A DNA stretch of 64,000 nt from an uncultured Bacteroidales bacterium (GTDB lineage: Bacteria > Bacteroidota > Bacteroidia > Bacteroidales > UBA932), in the NCBI GenBank assembly GCA_944322715.1, contig CALUPT010000008.1:62001-126000 (forward strand), in the 5' to 3' direction. This document shows positions 25,968-35,891 of the stretch, piece after piece (the first letter of the stretch is position 1; every line of letters begins with the position of its first letter). The position numbers were made by a program, and so were the translations under genes. The notes beneath the pieces are model-generated. The model did not search any database, had not been told where the DNA came from, and saw nothing but the letters and a program-made list of their open reading frames with translations.

Positions 25968-28295
25968 CTATTCCATCGCCTTGCGGATACGGTACGACAG
26001 ATATGCATAATGATCCCTTTCCGAAGCGGAAGGCGCCTTTCTGACAGCCTTGCCGAGAATATCCCCGACATCCTGAAGCATGCCGTACCAGACATGGGTC
26101 CTTTCCGGACGATGGATGTCCTTCTGGAGACCTCCGGTCAGGCCTGACCACATCAGAAGATAGTCCACGCAAGTGACCTGCTCGAACTTTCTCAAATCGG
26201 AAAGGGTCTCCCCTGCCAGAGCCTCCTTCCAGATGAAGGCGTTGACATCATCCATGGCATCGATCTGCGTGTACGGATCCGCCTCCTCCGACTTTATCTC
26301 GCTGAGCCACATGGCATCTATCTGCATGAAGATGAACCTGGCGAAATATTTCTGACAGAAATCGGACGTGGACCCGGTAAGCTGCCAGTTCGCATCAAGG
26401 ACCGCATCATCAAGGAAAGACAGGTCCTCTATCCTGTCCATCGCCCAGAGAAGGCAGTTTCTCTGTATATCGGCCGGAACTGACCTGAAGGCATCGATAT
26501 CCTCTCCCTCATACTTCGGATACAGCCAGATTCCTCCGACGTTCACGAATACCTGCTTGATATATTCGTATGCCTGCATGATTATGCTTTCCTGAAGGGT
26601 GTTCCTCAGGCTGTAGTCGGTGTCGTAGGCATCCATCCACGAACTGACCGATGGTATGACATTGGCCAGACCTTCAAGGCCGTATCCTGCAGAAACGACA
26701 AAATCGTTGCCCAAGTCAAGAGCCATCGACCTCGGATCATAGAACGCCTTTGGACTCTGACGTTTTCCGTATTCCAGTCCCGGATCGCTCCTGTCCGTTT
26801 CCGTGTCCGCCCTGCTCCCGTCGCCGTAAAGCCAGGCGACTGCATGGTAATCATAGACACCGAGGACATCCTGCGCTATGGCAGGAGAATCTCCCGCCGG
26901 CAGCGGGGAAGCGTATCCTACATAATTGAACGGCAGTTCATCCATAACGGATGCAGCGAGGCCGTGGGTCCGCGTAAAGGATGCGGAACGGAGAGAATCC
27001 GGACCGTATGCAAAAGATGCCGCCATATTGTCGGTAAATCCGAGGCAATGTCCTATGCTCCTCATCAGTCTTGAAGACAGGGCGGCGCCGAACAGGCTGT
27101 CCGGCAGAGTCTCCACCCTGCTCATGCTGTCGGCTGCGGCTGTCTGGAGCAGAAGATCCCTGTGTATCCGCCCGCTTATCCCCGAGTCGACATATATCTG
27201 CGCGCTCAGAATCTCCCCCGTCCCCGGATCCGCGAGGCGCGTATCCGCAATCCTGTCAGAGAGGGAAAAGTTATACCGGATACAGGAATACTTTATATTG
27301 GCATCGTTGAAGCCATCCGCCTTTTCCGCTGCCGGATACAGTTTCGCTGCAAGCGCTCCGCGGTATCCGAGTCTCTCGAATGCACCGTTCCACTTCTCCA
27401 CGCAACCGAAAATATACGGAATCCAGGATGCGGGGAACAACGTATCTACATAGAAGCACACCGGATTGCGGACCGTACCCGTGCTGTCGGCATCCAGCCG
27501 CCATTTCTCGGAAAAGAAACGTTTCCTGCTCCTCTGTCCGGCATCCGGGAATTCATCCAGGGCGATCCTGTAGGTTCCTATCCTGACATCCGCCTCGCGA
27601 CGCTCCATCGGCTCATCCGGAAGCAGGACAAATGACCTTCTCACCTGCGAAGTCAGGTATGTCTTCTCCTCGGAGGCAAAGACTCCCAGCAGGGCGGCCT
27701 TGACCTTGTAGGTATTGCAGACGGATACGGAGAAATTGTCTCCGAAAGCGGCCGCATCCGCAATGACAGTATTCTCGGACAAATGTGTTCCGGTGCGTTT
27801 CACCAGACCTCCGGCGCCGTTATATGCTTTGGGATCGATCGGATCAGTGCAGTCATCAGCCCTCAGGAAAAAGTCCGTGGCATCGAACAGCACTTCGGTG
27901 CCGTCGGCATCGGATTCCTCTATGTCAAACGACTCCAGGACAGATGGGATATGGCTCTTCCCGAGTGCCTGGCCATCCCCGCAGTACCGGATGTTATCCC
28001 TGCACAGATATACCGTGGAGTCGGCTACCATGAAACTGACAGGAAACGGAGCATGCGGCTGATAACCCGATGAGGACTCCATCGGATCGCTTGTCTTCTC
28101 CACCATTGTACCCATCATCATGCTCTTCCCGCACAGGGACAGAGGCAGGCCGACATAGATCCTGTCTTCCGTACGGTACAGGTCCACCATTCCCCTGCTG
28201 ACCGAGCAGTCTTCCTTTTCGAGAATCTTCGGCCATGCCCCCGCAACCGCAGAGACAAGCGTTGCCGACAATATCGCAAACATTCTTCCGTACAT
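25968..28295 (-). CDS. Zinc-metalloprotease paralogue with destroyed active site
   Basis: 775 residues from MYGRMFAILSATLVSAVAG, a signal peptide. The frame is open to 28325, but a strong Shine-Dalgarno (AAGGAGG, five bases before this ATG) fixes the start here. It aligns along its length with the adjacent protease (28306-30834): PLSLCGKSMMMGTMV / PLSLMGRDMLLGSTV, SFTRTHGLAASVMDELPFNY, VFVNVGGIWLYPKYEGED. Where the neighbour has HEIGHCLGFMH, this protein has RSIGHCLGFTD (R412 to D422), so the catalytic Glu and two of three zinc histidines are gone. It therefore should not hydrolyse peptides and may bind substrate or assist its paralogue. No frame disruptions, so it appears maintained. It is the second gene of a two-gene operon. 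Confidence 0.85.
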   Translation of the reverse strand: MYGRMFAILSATLVSAVAGAWPKILEKEDCSVSRGMVDLYRTEDRIYVGLPLSLCGKSMMMGTMVEKTSDPMESSSGYQPHAPFPVSFMVADSTVYLCRDNIRYCGDGQALGKSHIPSVLESFDIEESDADGTEVLFDATDFFLRADDCTDPIDPKAYNGAGGLVKRTGTHLSENTVIADAAAFGDNFSVSVCNTYKVKAALLGVFASEEKTYLTSQVRRSFVLLPDEPMERREADVRIGTYRIALDEFPDAGQRSRKRFFSEKWRLDADSTGTVRNPVCFYVDTLFPASWIPYIFGCVEKWNGAFERLGYRGALAAKLYPAAEKADGFNDANIKYSCIRYNFSLSDRIADTRLADPGTGEILSAQIYVDSGISGRIHRDLLLQTAAADSMSRVETLPDSLFGAALSSRLMRSIGHCLGFTDNMAASFAYGPDSLRSASFTRTHGLAASVMDELPFNYVGYASPLPAGDSPAIAQDVLGVYDYHAVAWLYGDGSRADTETDRSDPGLEYGKRQSPKAFYDPRSMALDLGNDFVVSAGYGLEGLANVIPSVSSWMDAYDTDYSLRNTLQESIIMQAYEYIKQVFVNVGGIWLYPKYEGEDIDAFRSVPADIQRNCLLWAMDRIEDLSFLDDAVLDANWQLTGSTSDFCQKYFARFIFMQIDAMWLSEIKSEEADPYTQIDAMDDVNAFIWKEALAGETLSDLRKFEQVTCVDYLLMWSGLTGGLQKDIHRPERTHVWYGMLQDVGDILGKAVRKAPSASERDHYAYLSYRIRKAME

Positions 28296-28298
28296 CTC

Positions 28299-28307
28299 CG
28301 CCTCCTT
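28299..28307 (-). promoter_or_regulatory. Strong Shine-Dalgarno before the inactive protease paralogue
   Basis: On the minus strand AAGGAGG ends about five bases before the ATG at 28295. Such a motif is uncommon in this lineage and selects that ATG over the one at 28325. It overlaps the stop of the upstream gene, suggesting coupled translation. Confidence 0.65.
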
Positions 28308-30834
28308 ATTCCATCGCTTTGTCAATCAGATGCAAAAGCCTGCGGCAATGCATCCGTGTTCCGCTGTCCGCACTGTTCCTGTTTTTCCACAGGAGTTTCC
28401 GGATCCTGTCCACATAGCCGAAATAAAGGCCTTCATACTGTCTCGGGACATTGTAGACGATAAGCGGTTCCCCATATCCCATCCTTTCCTGAGGACACGC
28501 CAGCGAATCTTCCCCGACCAGGTCATATACGGTCGAAGACACGAGGGAAGCGGCCTTGCCATCGGAAGGGAAGGAAACCCCGGCCTTGGTCCCGATATTC
28601 CTCAGGAAGAGTTCCTGCGCGAGCATCTGCTCCGGTGTCAGTGCCGTCCTATCCATCAGAGGTCTCCATATATAGCCATATACATCTTCCAGGCATTCCT
28701 CTACCGTGTACGGATCATCCCCAGCCTTGGATGCCGAAAGTTCCAGTTTTTCCGGAGAGGCAAGCAGCATCTTGATTATCAGATTCCGCAGCACATCCGA
28801 TGGATCACCCTCCAGAGGCATGTCGGCCATAAGCGTCCTGTTGTCAATCCACGACAGGTCATCGAGCTGCGAGAGAAGGAACATCACCGACTCCCTCTGT
28901 CTTGCAGACGGGACGCTCCGGTACATCGGGACATCATCCCCCACATGTTTCTCGTACAGCCAGATGCCCCCGACATTTGCGAATACGTGGCTCAGATATA
29001 GATAATACTGCATTATCACGCCATCGTATATGGACTTGCGGTAACTGAAATCAGTGTCATCGGCCGCCACCCATTCATTGAGATGCTCCAGAACATATTT
29101 CAGGTTGGATATTCCGTATCCCGAAGCCCTGACAGCATCATCACCGAGGTCTTCCGACTGGGACCTCGGGTCTATGATCTCCATCTGCTGCCGGCCGTAC
29201 CGGTATATCGGGTCAGATGACTTTTCCGATATCCACCCGGATGTCACCGCATATTCATCCCATATATCCCGGGCATCCGGAAGCGGCGTGTACGACCATT
29301 TCACAAGGAAGCGGTCGTATTCCCCGAAACGCGGAGGCGTCAGTTTCACTCCCCTCTCCGCATCCCCTGGCTGGGCGACATAATTGAATCTCGCATAATC
29401 CATTATACTCGGCGTCGTCCCGTATTTCCGGGTGAATGACGGACTTCTCAGGGAATCCACAGGGAAAGTGGAGGATGCACCCATATTGTGCATGAAACCG
29501 AGACAGTGGCCGATTTCATGCGAAACGACATACCTCAGCCCATCCCCGATTATCTCATCCGGAATGTGCATCTTCCTCACGCGCGCATCCGCAGGGGAAG
29601 TCTGTATCATAAGCCACTGGTTGAGAAGCCTGATCACATCATGATAGACATAGACCGAAGCATTGATTATCTCTCCGCTGCGCGGATCCACCCATGATGG
29701 CCCCATTGCATTCTGTATGCCTATAGGGGCATATCTGACACACGAATACTTGATGTTGTCTGGATCGAATTCCGGGTCATCATCCGGAAAATCCTCTGCC
29801 ACTACGGCATTTCTGAACCCTATCTCCTCGAAGACCTCGCTCCACTGTTCCACACCTTCCTTTATATAGGGTCTCCATTTCTCCGGAAACGCATCATCGA
29901 TGTAGAAGACTATCGGTCTGACCGGATCCACAGTCTCGCCCCTGATATATGCCGCAGTATCAGATGGCTCCAGATTCCATCTGTTTGCAAAATATACTGT
30001 TTCCGACCGCTGGGCACCGGGACCGAAGAAGATCTTGGCCGTAGGGAATATGGCAATCCGGCTGTCGGTGATTCTCGGACGTACCGGCTTCTCCCTCAGC
30101 AACACAATGGAACGTGTCATCAGGGCCGTGAACGGTTCATCCTCCACGACCGTCTTTTCTCCCGAGAGGGAATATGTATAGCTCATCATGCTCTTGATGA
30201 CGACATTGTCCCCGAATGCCTTGATACTCTCGATATACGACCTGTCCTTATGGAAAGTCTCGCTTCTCTTGAGCCCTCCGGAAAGGTTGGCGCTGTACGG
30301 GTCGAACGGCGACAGTATCTCTTCCGTCCCGAGGAAAAGGTCGGTGACATCGAATACTACCGCAGAACTGTCCCTGTTGTATGCCTTGATGGCGAAACTT
30401 CTGAAAACAGGGTCGAGGCTGCTTGCCGCAAACGCCTTTTCATAGCCTGCAGGTACGATATAGTCCTCTTTCAGGAGATTCATGCACACTTTCTTCCCGT
30501 TGACGGAGAAGTTGAAGAAGACCGGGTCGAAAGGCTTGGAGCCTACTATGGAGTTGGTGTTGTCGCTCGTCCCCGAGACTGTCGAGCCGAGAAGCATATC
30601 CCTTCCCATCAATGACAGCGGCACCTCGAAATAAAGCTGCCCATCCTTCTTGTGGAGAGTGAAAAGTCCGGACACGGTCTCCGTTTTGCCGGACAGGAGG
30701 TCTGCGTATGCATCCTCCTTTTCCAGGGAATCCGCCGCCGTTCCATCCGTCAGGCCAGCCGCTTCCGCACCCGGAGAGAAAATTACAACGGATAAAACTA
30801 CTGCCGCAAGCAGTAACAATCTATCAGTTTTCAT
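28306..30834 (-). CDS. Secreted zinc-dependent metalloprotease (DUF5117/DUF4953 type)
   Basis: 842 residues from MKTDRLLLLAAVVLSVVIFS, a cleavable signal peptide ending near AEA. The longer open frame up to 31287 crosses the promoter and has no signal. The protein is a gluzincin/metzincin-like enzyme: HEIGHCLGFMHN (encoded at 29488-29520) provides zinc ligands and the catalytic Glu, with a downstream SIMDYARFNYVAQPGD resembling the Met-turn region. The N-terminal half is the all-beta DUF5117-type domain. It lies divergently from a susC-susD operon, which suggests extracellular or periplasmic protein digestion feeding a peptide importer; that link is inference. Confidence 0.9.
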   Translation of the reverse strand: MKTDRLLLLAAVVLSVVIFSPGAEAAGLTDGTAADSLEKEDAYADLLSGKTETVSGLFTLHKKDGQLYFEVPLSLMGRDMLLGSTVSGTSDNTNSIVGSKPFDPVFFNFSVNGKKVCMNLLKEDYIVPAGYEKAFAASSLDPVFRSFAIKAYNRDSSAVVFDVTDLFLGTEEILSPFDPYSANLSGGLKRSETFHKDRSYIESIKAFGDNVVIKSMMSYTYSLSGEKTVVEDEPFTALMTRSIVLLREKPVRPRITDSRIAIFPTAKIFFGPGAQRSETVYFANRWNLEPSDTAAYIRGETVDPVRPIVFYIDDAFPEKWRPYIKEGVEQWSEVFEEIGFRNAVVAEDFPDDDPEFDPDNIKYSCVRYAPIGIQNAMGPSWVDPRSGEIINASVYVYHDVIRLLNQWLMIQTSPADARVRKMHIPDEIIGDGLRYVVSHEIGHCLGFMHNMGASSTFPVDSLRSPSFTRKYGTTPSIMDYARFNYVAQPGDAERGVKLTPPRFGEYDRFLVKWSYTPLPDARDIWDEYAVTSGWISEKSSDPIYRYGRQQMEIIDPRSQSEDLGDDAVRASGYGISNLKYVLEHLNEWVAADDTDFSYRKSIYDGVIMQYYLYLSHVFANVGGIWLYEKHVGDDVPMYRSVPSARQRESVMFLLSQLDDLSWIDNRTLMADMPLEGDPSDVLRNLIIKMLLASPEKLELSASKAGDDPYTVEECLEDVYGYIWRPLMDRTALTPEQMLAQELFLRNIGTKAGVSFPSDGKAASLVSSTVYDLVGEDSLACPQERMGYGEPLIVYNVPRQYEGLYFGYVDRIRKLLWKNRNSADSGTRMHCRRLLHLIDKAME

Positions 30835-30859
30835 TGACAAAAAATTAAATTCAGGAAGA

Positions 30860-30889
30860 CAAAGGTATGAATATATATCAGATTTCAAA
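30860..30889 (-). promoter_or_regulatory. Promoter of the metalloprotease pair
   Basis: TTTG (30889-30886), 18 bases, TACCTTTG (30867-30860) on the minus strand, 26 bases before the protease start. For the divergent susC only a weak TAAATTAG at about 30954 is seen. Confidence 0.65.
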
Positions 30890-30970
30890 ATCATAATTTC
30901 CGCAATATCATAAAAAACATGACGGATTTTTATATGCTGAAATGATTTTTTGTCTAAATTAGCGGATTGT

Positions 30971-33900
30971 ATGAAGAATCTGACCTTAATAATGCTTCTT
31001 CTCCTGTTCCCGGCTGCCGCATTCAGCCAGACGAGGACGGTTTCCGGCCATATCTCGGACACGGATGGAGAACCGCTTGCAGGTGTCAATGTAATGGTAC
31101 AGGGCACGATGACCGGTTCGATGTCCGATGGGGAAGGAAGGTATTCCATACGGGTACCTGAAGGGGAAGTCACCCTCGTCTTCTCGTTCATCGGGATGAA
31201 GACTGAAGAAATTCCGGTCGGGGGGGGTAGAAACCTGCTTGACGTAATAATGGAAGAAGCCGGGCTGTCCATTGCACAGACAGTCATTACCGGCTACACC
31301 CAGACAGCAGTCAAGAAAATCACCGGTTCGGTCGGCGTACTCACTTCCGAAAACCTCAGGGACAAACCCCAGAGTTCGATAGATGCCATGCTCCAGGGAC
31401 AGTTGGCCGGTGTCGCCGTCACGGCGACCTCGGGACAGCCCGGAAGGAGCCAGGAGATCCGCATCAGAGGCCAGAGCACCCTCACGGGAAACGGCTCCCC
31501 TCTCTGGGTCGTGGATGGGGTCCCTCTCCAGGGAGAGCTGCCGGACCTTTATGAGAGCCAGATCAAGACAGGAGGCATAGAGGATTTCTTCGTCAACGGC
31601 ATCGGGGACATCAATCCCGGCGACATCGAGAACATATCCATACTGAAAGATGCATCCGCCGCTGCAATCTACGGCTCAAGGGCGGCGAACGGCGTGATAG
31701 TCATCACCACGAAGCGCGGACGCGAAGGCCCGATGAGGGTCAACTATTCCGGCAACATGTCCGTAATCCTCGCCCCGCAGAGGGATGGCAACCTGATGAA
31801 CTCAGCGGAAAAGCTGGCGTGGGAGGATGAACTGTGGAATGAGTTTTCCGCTGAACGGTTCGCATCGGGGCAGATTTACCCCGTAGTGGGAATCGTGGGC
31901 ATGATCCGCTCGGGATACGGGGAATTCGCGTCCATGGCCGGGAACAAGGCTGCCCAGGATGCATACATCAGCCGGCTCGGAGAAAGCACTACCGACTGGT
32001 TCGACCGGATATTCAGGAACTCCCTTTCCACCAACCACCATCTGAGCATGAGCGGCGGAGGGCAGAAATACAACTACTATGTCGCACTCGGATACACCCA
32101 CGATGCCGGACTGCTCATCCATGACGACTACGACAGATACAACATAAAGTCCAACTTCACGATGACCCCCACGAAGTGGGCCAAAATCGATCTCGGGCTG
32201 GACCTGTCAATGCAGAACAGCAAGTCGCCCAATCTGAGCGATGTGGACCCTTTCCACTATGCCTACTACGCCAATCCGTACGAATCCCCTTACAATGAGG
32301 ACGGGAGCTACAGGACGGATGAGACGTGGCAGAACCTGGGCCTTGTCAACGGGTCGAGCATAGCCCCGGTCTACAAGACATACAACATCATGAGGGAGCT
32401 CGACCTCACGAGCAGCGAGACGAAGAACTATTCCTCCACAGCCCGTCTCGGAGGAGAGTTCAGGCTCTGCAGGACCCTGAAGTTCGTCGGACTGCTGTCA
32501 TACACCTTCGGCAACAACAGGACGGAGAAGATCAATCCCCGGGGCACATACGCGGCATGGCAGAACATGCTGGACTATGACCGCAACTATACCGACAACG
32601 ACTACGGCTCCATCATACAGAACTCCTACCAGAATTCATCGTACATCGCCAGAGGGCATTTCGCGTACAGCGAGGCCTACGGGAGCGCGCATGACCTCTC
32701 GGTGATTGCAGGAGCAGAGATCAGGGGGGAAGACTCCAAGACCCTGTATGCCAAGAGACTGAACTACGACTCCAACACCAACACCACTTCCATGCCACAG
32801 CCTCCGACAGCATCCAGCCAGCTCGAGTCATGGCTCAGGGAAGTGGAGCAGCTGAGCGGAGAATACTATTCCAGGAGCAGATACGCCTCGTTCTATGCAT
32901 CCGCAGACTATATCCTGCTCGACAGGTATGTCCTCAATGCATCGTTCAGGACGGACGGAAGTTCATATTTCGGAAGCGCGAGACAGTTCTACCCGACATG
33001 GTCCGCCGGTGTGGCATGGCATGTGGCGGAAGAGAATTTCATGGCGCCCGCCAGAAAGGTGCTGAACAGGCTTGTCCTCAGGGCGGCCACCGGCTTCACC
33101 GGCAACATCAACAACGGAGTGAGTCCGCAGCTTGTCATGAGCTACTGGATACAGCAGTACAGGAGGTACGATGGGGACATCCTGCCGATGGCATCGTTCT
33201 CCGGAGCGCCGAATCCCAACCTCGGATGGGAGAAGACCAATGACTACAAGATATCGCTGGATTTCGGGCTGTTCGATGACCGGCTCTCGGGAATAGTGGA
33301 GGGCTACAGGAGGATAAGCACGGATGTGGTGATCTCATCCAAGATTCCGAGCACCACAGGATATTCCTACCAGAACTTCAACTCCGCGGACATCGTGAAC
33401 AACGGTATCGAGTTCACACTCAACGGGCAGATTGTCAGGATGAAAGACCTGCAGGTCAATGCCTCGGTCAATTTCGCCTACAACATGAACATGGTCACGC
33501 GCTATGACAGTCCTGACAAACTGACCGCAGGCACGAGGTACTGGGAAGGCTATCCTACCGATGCACTGTTCATCGGCAAGGTGACGGGACTCAACAGCCA
33601 GGGGCTCTATCAGTTCCAGCTCAGGCCGGATGCGGTCATAGAAAGCCGCGAGGACTACCAGGTGGCCGACAATTACAGATATTTCCTCGGGACAAGCATC
33701 GCGCCCTACACGGGGGGATTCAACTTCAGCATCACATGGAAAGGTCTGTCGCTCAGTTGCTTCGGAGCATTCTCCTGGGGGTCGAAGACTTTCGAGGAGC
33801 AGTCCGTCCCGGGATCGTGGAGTTCGATCAACCGCCAGGGTGTCGACACGGAGATACCGCAGACCGTATTCAGCGACCTGTACACCAACCATTTCAATGT

Positions 33901-34255
33901 CACGAGAGACAGGACAGACAGATGGACGGCCGCGAATCCTGACGCGAAATATCCGAGGATATACGATGCGTACGGACAGCTGTACGAGTTCGACAGGGAC
34001 AACCCGATGGACAGCAACATTATCCGCGGTGCCTACGTCAAGGACAACTCCTACATAAGGATAAAGAACATAGTCCTTGCTTACACGATGCCGGAACGGA
34101 TTACGGACAGGCTCAGGATGACGGACATGAGGATACATCTGTCGCTTAACAATTTCTTCACAATCACCGACTACGATGGAATGGACCCTGAGACCCCGGG
34201 AGCGGTCTACCCGGTGAGCCGCTCCGTGACTGTCGGACTGAGTTTCGGATTCTGA
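30971..34255 (+). CDS. SusC/RagA-family TonB-linked outer-membrane transporter
   Basis: 1094 residues from MKNLTLIMLLLLFPAAAFSQ (signal peptide); the ATG at 30950 only adds seven residues. A carboxypeptidase-regulatory-like domain (about 20-100; VSGHISDTDGEPLAGVNVMV) precedes the plug with VITGYTQTAVKKITGSVGVL, LQGQLAGVAVTATSGQPG, the SusC/RagA motif LKDASAAAIYGSRAANGVIV and then a 22-strand-type barrel ending in the terminal Phe of TVGLSFGF. It takes up large nutrients with SusD; the flanking proteases suggest peptides. A G8 tract (31220-31227) lies in the N-terminal region, in frame here. Confidence 0.93.
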   Translation: MKNLTLIMLLLLFPAAAFSQTRTVSGHISDTDGEPLAGVNVMVQGTMTGSMSDGEGRYSIRVPEGEVTLVFSFIGMKTEEIPVGGGRNLLDVIMEEAGLSIAQTVITGYTQTAVKKITGSVGVLTSENLRDKPQSSIDAMLQGQLAGVAVTATSGQPGRSQEIRIRGQSTLTGNGSPLWVVDGVPLQGELPDLYESQIKTGGIEDFFVNGIGDINPGDIENISILKDASAAAIYGSRAANGVIVITTKRGREGPMRVNYSGNMSVILAPQRDGNLMNSAEKLAWEDELWNEFSAERFASGQIYPVVGIVGMIRSGYGEFASMAGNKAAQDAYISRLGESTTDWFDRIFRNSLSTNHHLSMSGGGQKYNYYVALGYTHDAGLLIHDDYDRYNIKSNFTMTPTKWAKIDLGLDLSMQNSKSPNLSDVDPFHYAYYANPYESPYNEDGSYRTDETWQNLGLVNGSSIAPVYKTYNIMRELDLTSSETKNYSSTARLGGEFRLCRTLKFVGLLSYTFGNNRTEKINPRGTYAAWQNMLDYDRNYTDNDYGSIIQNSYQNSSYIARGHFAYSEAYGSAHDLSVIAGAEIRGEDSKTLYAKRLNYDSNTNTTSMPQPPTASSQLESWLREVEQLSGEYYSRSRYASFYASADYILLDRYVLNASFRTDGSSYFGSARQFYPTWSAGVAWHVAEENFMAPARKVLNRLVLRAATGFTGNINNGVSPQLVMSYWIQQYRRYDGDILPMASFSGAPNPNLGWEKTNDYKISLDFGLFDDRLSGIVEGYRRISTDVVISSKIPSTTGYSYQNFNSADIVNNGIEFTLNGQIVRMKDLQVNASVNFAYNMNMVTRYDSPDKLTAGTRYWEGYPTDALFIGKVTGLNSQGLYQFQLRPDAVIESREDYQVADNYRYFLGTSIAPYTGGFNFSITWKGLSLSCFGAFSWGSKTFEEQSVPGSWSSINRQGVDTEIPQTVFSDLYTNHFNVTRDRTDRWTAANPDAKYPRIYDAYGQLYEFDRDNPMDSNIIRGAYVKDNSYIRIKNIVLAYTMPERITDRLRMTDMRIHLSLNNFFTITDYDGMDPETPGAVYPVSRSVTVGLSFGF
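31220..31227 (+). repeat. G8 homopolymer in susC
   Basis: Eight consecutive G encode the glycines of PVGGGRNL, about 84 codons after the start. A change of one base would truncate the transporter before the plug. Confidence 0.9.
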
Positions 34256-34266
34256 TACTGGATATT

Positions 34267-35667
34267 ATGGACAAGACAAGATACATACTGCTCTGGACGA
34301 TACCGCTCCTGATAGCCACAGGATGCCGGAACTACTTGGATGTCAAGCCTCAGGGAAAGGTGCTGCCATCCACGGTGGATGAATATGCGGCAGTGATGAA
34401 CTACAGGCTCAACAACATTGAGTCCGGTTCCTACGATGATGTGATAGGCAATGCGGCTCTCGTGGCGAAATACGAAGGCTTCGCCGATGACCTGAACGCG
34501 AATATCCAGATCGGAAACCTCCCCATCTACGCCGGAGTGCAGTTCAACTCCAACTACGGACTATACACCGGCTGGTACGAGGTAATCAAGGACTGCAACA
34601 TCATAGCGGAAGCGGTCGGTGGCATGGAAGGGGAAGAGGCCAGGATACTTCTGGCAGCCGCAAGGGGGATGAAAGGAGTATGCTATTACAACCTGCTCAG
34701 AAACTATTGCAAGTCATACAATCCCGACACCGCCCCGGAAGACCTCGGACTGTGCATCGTGGACCATTTCGCAATGGACGAGGCTCCGGCCAGATCCGAC
34801 CTCGAGACCACTGTCAGATACGTCATCTCCGTCCTGAAGTCTTCCGCGGACATGCATGTCACCGACGAAAAATATCTGTTCACTGAAGATGTCGTGAACG
34901 CATATCTTGCCAAGGCGTATTTCTGGGCGGAGCGGTGGCAGGATGCCCTCGACATCTGCGAAAACCTGGCTCAGAAATATCCTCTTGCAGACAGGGAAGG
35001 GTTCGAGACCATGATAATGGCTGAATACGACAAGGCGCCTGGAGTGATCATCCGTTCGAGAATCAACGACAACAATTCCACGTCTTCAATGACATACCGT
35101 CAGGCCGTATCCGACATCCGGTCCAGACCCCTGAACGGCGACCTTGTGAAACTGTACTCTCCTTACAATGAAAAGGATATCAGGTACAGCCTGTATTTCG
35201 ATTCCTCGAGGAAAAATCTCAAGCCGCCGGTGGCGAGGGTCCGGGAGGGAGAGATATTCCTGATGATGGCCGAATGCAACGCCCACCTCGGCAACACGGA
35301 AGAGGCCCTGAACCTGCTCAACAGGATCAGGGGACAGAGGATACAGGACCTTGTACCATATACCATGGAGACGCTGCCGGAAGTCGATGCCGGCGCCACG
35401 ATTCGCAAAGACGCGACAGGGGCCCCGCTCACACCGCTGATGCAGGCCATCCTCAACGAAAGGAGGATGGAAATGTATCTCGAAGGAGACCGGTGGTTCG
35501 AGCTGAAAAGGAACGGGAGCCCGGAATTCTGGGTGATTTCAGACCAGATAGGTATCTACCAGAAATACACTACCGAGGAATACATGTACACATTCCCGAT
35601 AAACAAGGACGATGTGGATCTCAGGGACTATATAATACAGAATGAAGGCTATGTCGAATATCTATAG
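34267..35667 (+). CDS. SusD/RagB-family nutrient-binding lipoprotein
   Basis: 466 residues. Signal peptide with lipobox LIATGC (lipidated Cys about residue 19), then YLDVKPQGKVLPSTVDEY, the usual SusD start. TPR-like helices follow (YNLLRNYCKSYNPDTAPEDL; AYLAKAYFWAERWQDALDIC), then NERRMEMYLEGDRWFELKRN, the SusD C-terminal signature. It caps the SusC barrel at the cell surface. 11 bp after susC. Confidence 0.93.
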   Translation: MDKTRYILLWTIPLLIATGCRNYLDVKPQGKVLPSTVDEYAAVMNYRLNNIESGSYDDVIGNAALVAKYEGFADDLNANIQIGNLPIYAGVQFNSNYGLYTGWYEVIKDCNIIAEAVGGMEGEEARILLAAARGMKGVCYYNLLRNYCKSYNPDTAPEDLGLCIVDHFAMDEAPARSDLETTVRYVISVLKSSADMHVTDEKYLFTEDVVNAYLAKAYFWAERWQDALDICENLAQKYPLADREGFETMIMAEYDKAPGVIIRSRINDNNSTSSMTYRQAVSDIRSRPLNGDLVKLYSPYNEKDIRYSLYFDSSRKNLKPPVARVREGEIFLMMAECNAHLGNTEEALNLLNRIRGQRIQDLVPYTMETLPEVDAGATIRKDATGAPLTPLMQAILNERRMEMYLEGDRWFELKRNGSPEFWVISDQIGIYQKYTTEEYMYTFPINKDDVDLRDYIIQNEGYVEYL

Positions 35668-35671
35668 GAAC

Positions 35672-35869
35672 ATGATGAAGGCGGCCGGAACGGTATCCGT
35701 ACTTGCCGCGTGCAGTCTGCTCTCATCCTGCGAAAACCGCTACAACGAACTGCCGCCCAAGACGGATGCGAACATACAGTATGCCATCCCGTACCCGGCG
35801 ACACCGTCTCAGGAGGAGATAGACGAATTCCGGCAGATGAGGGAAGAATACGAACAGGCAACATATTGA
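35672..35869 (+). CDS. Small lipoprotein of the susCD operon
   Basis: 65 residues from MMKAAGTVSVLAACSLLSSC, a lipoprotein signal with lipobox LLSSC. This ATG follows the susD stop with an AGGA five bases before it; in-frame ATGs at 35642 and 35651 overlap susD. The short mature part is charged, with PPKTDANIQYAIPYPATPSQ and a helical EEIDEFRQMREEYEQA tail. I do not recognise the family. Position suggests a surface accessory of the SusCD pair. Confidence 0.6.
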   Translation: MMKAAGTVSVLAACSLLSSCENRYNELPPKTDANIQYAIPYPATPSQEEIDEFRQMREEYEQATY

Positions 35870-35891
35870 TTAACTTCTAATACAAACGGTC

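Noticed and set aside
30835..31287. N-terminal extension of the metalloprotease frame
   Set aside because: Crosses the promoter and the start of susC; the signal peptide begins at 30834.
33712..33720. G6 run in susC as a further slippage tract
   Set aside because: Six bases is within what this G+C-rich sequence would show by chance.
35642..35671. Earlier starts (35642, 35651) for the small lipoprotein
   Set aside because: They lengthen the n-region of the signal peptide and overlap susD; the ATG at 35672 has an AGGA in front. Not fully excluded.
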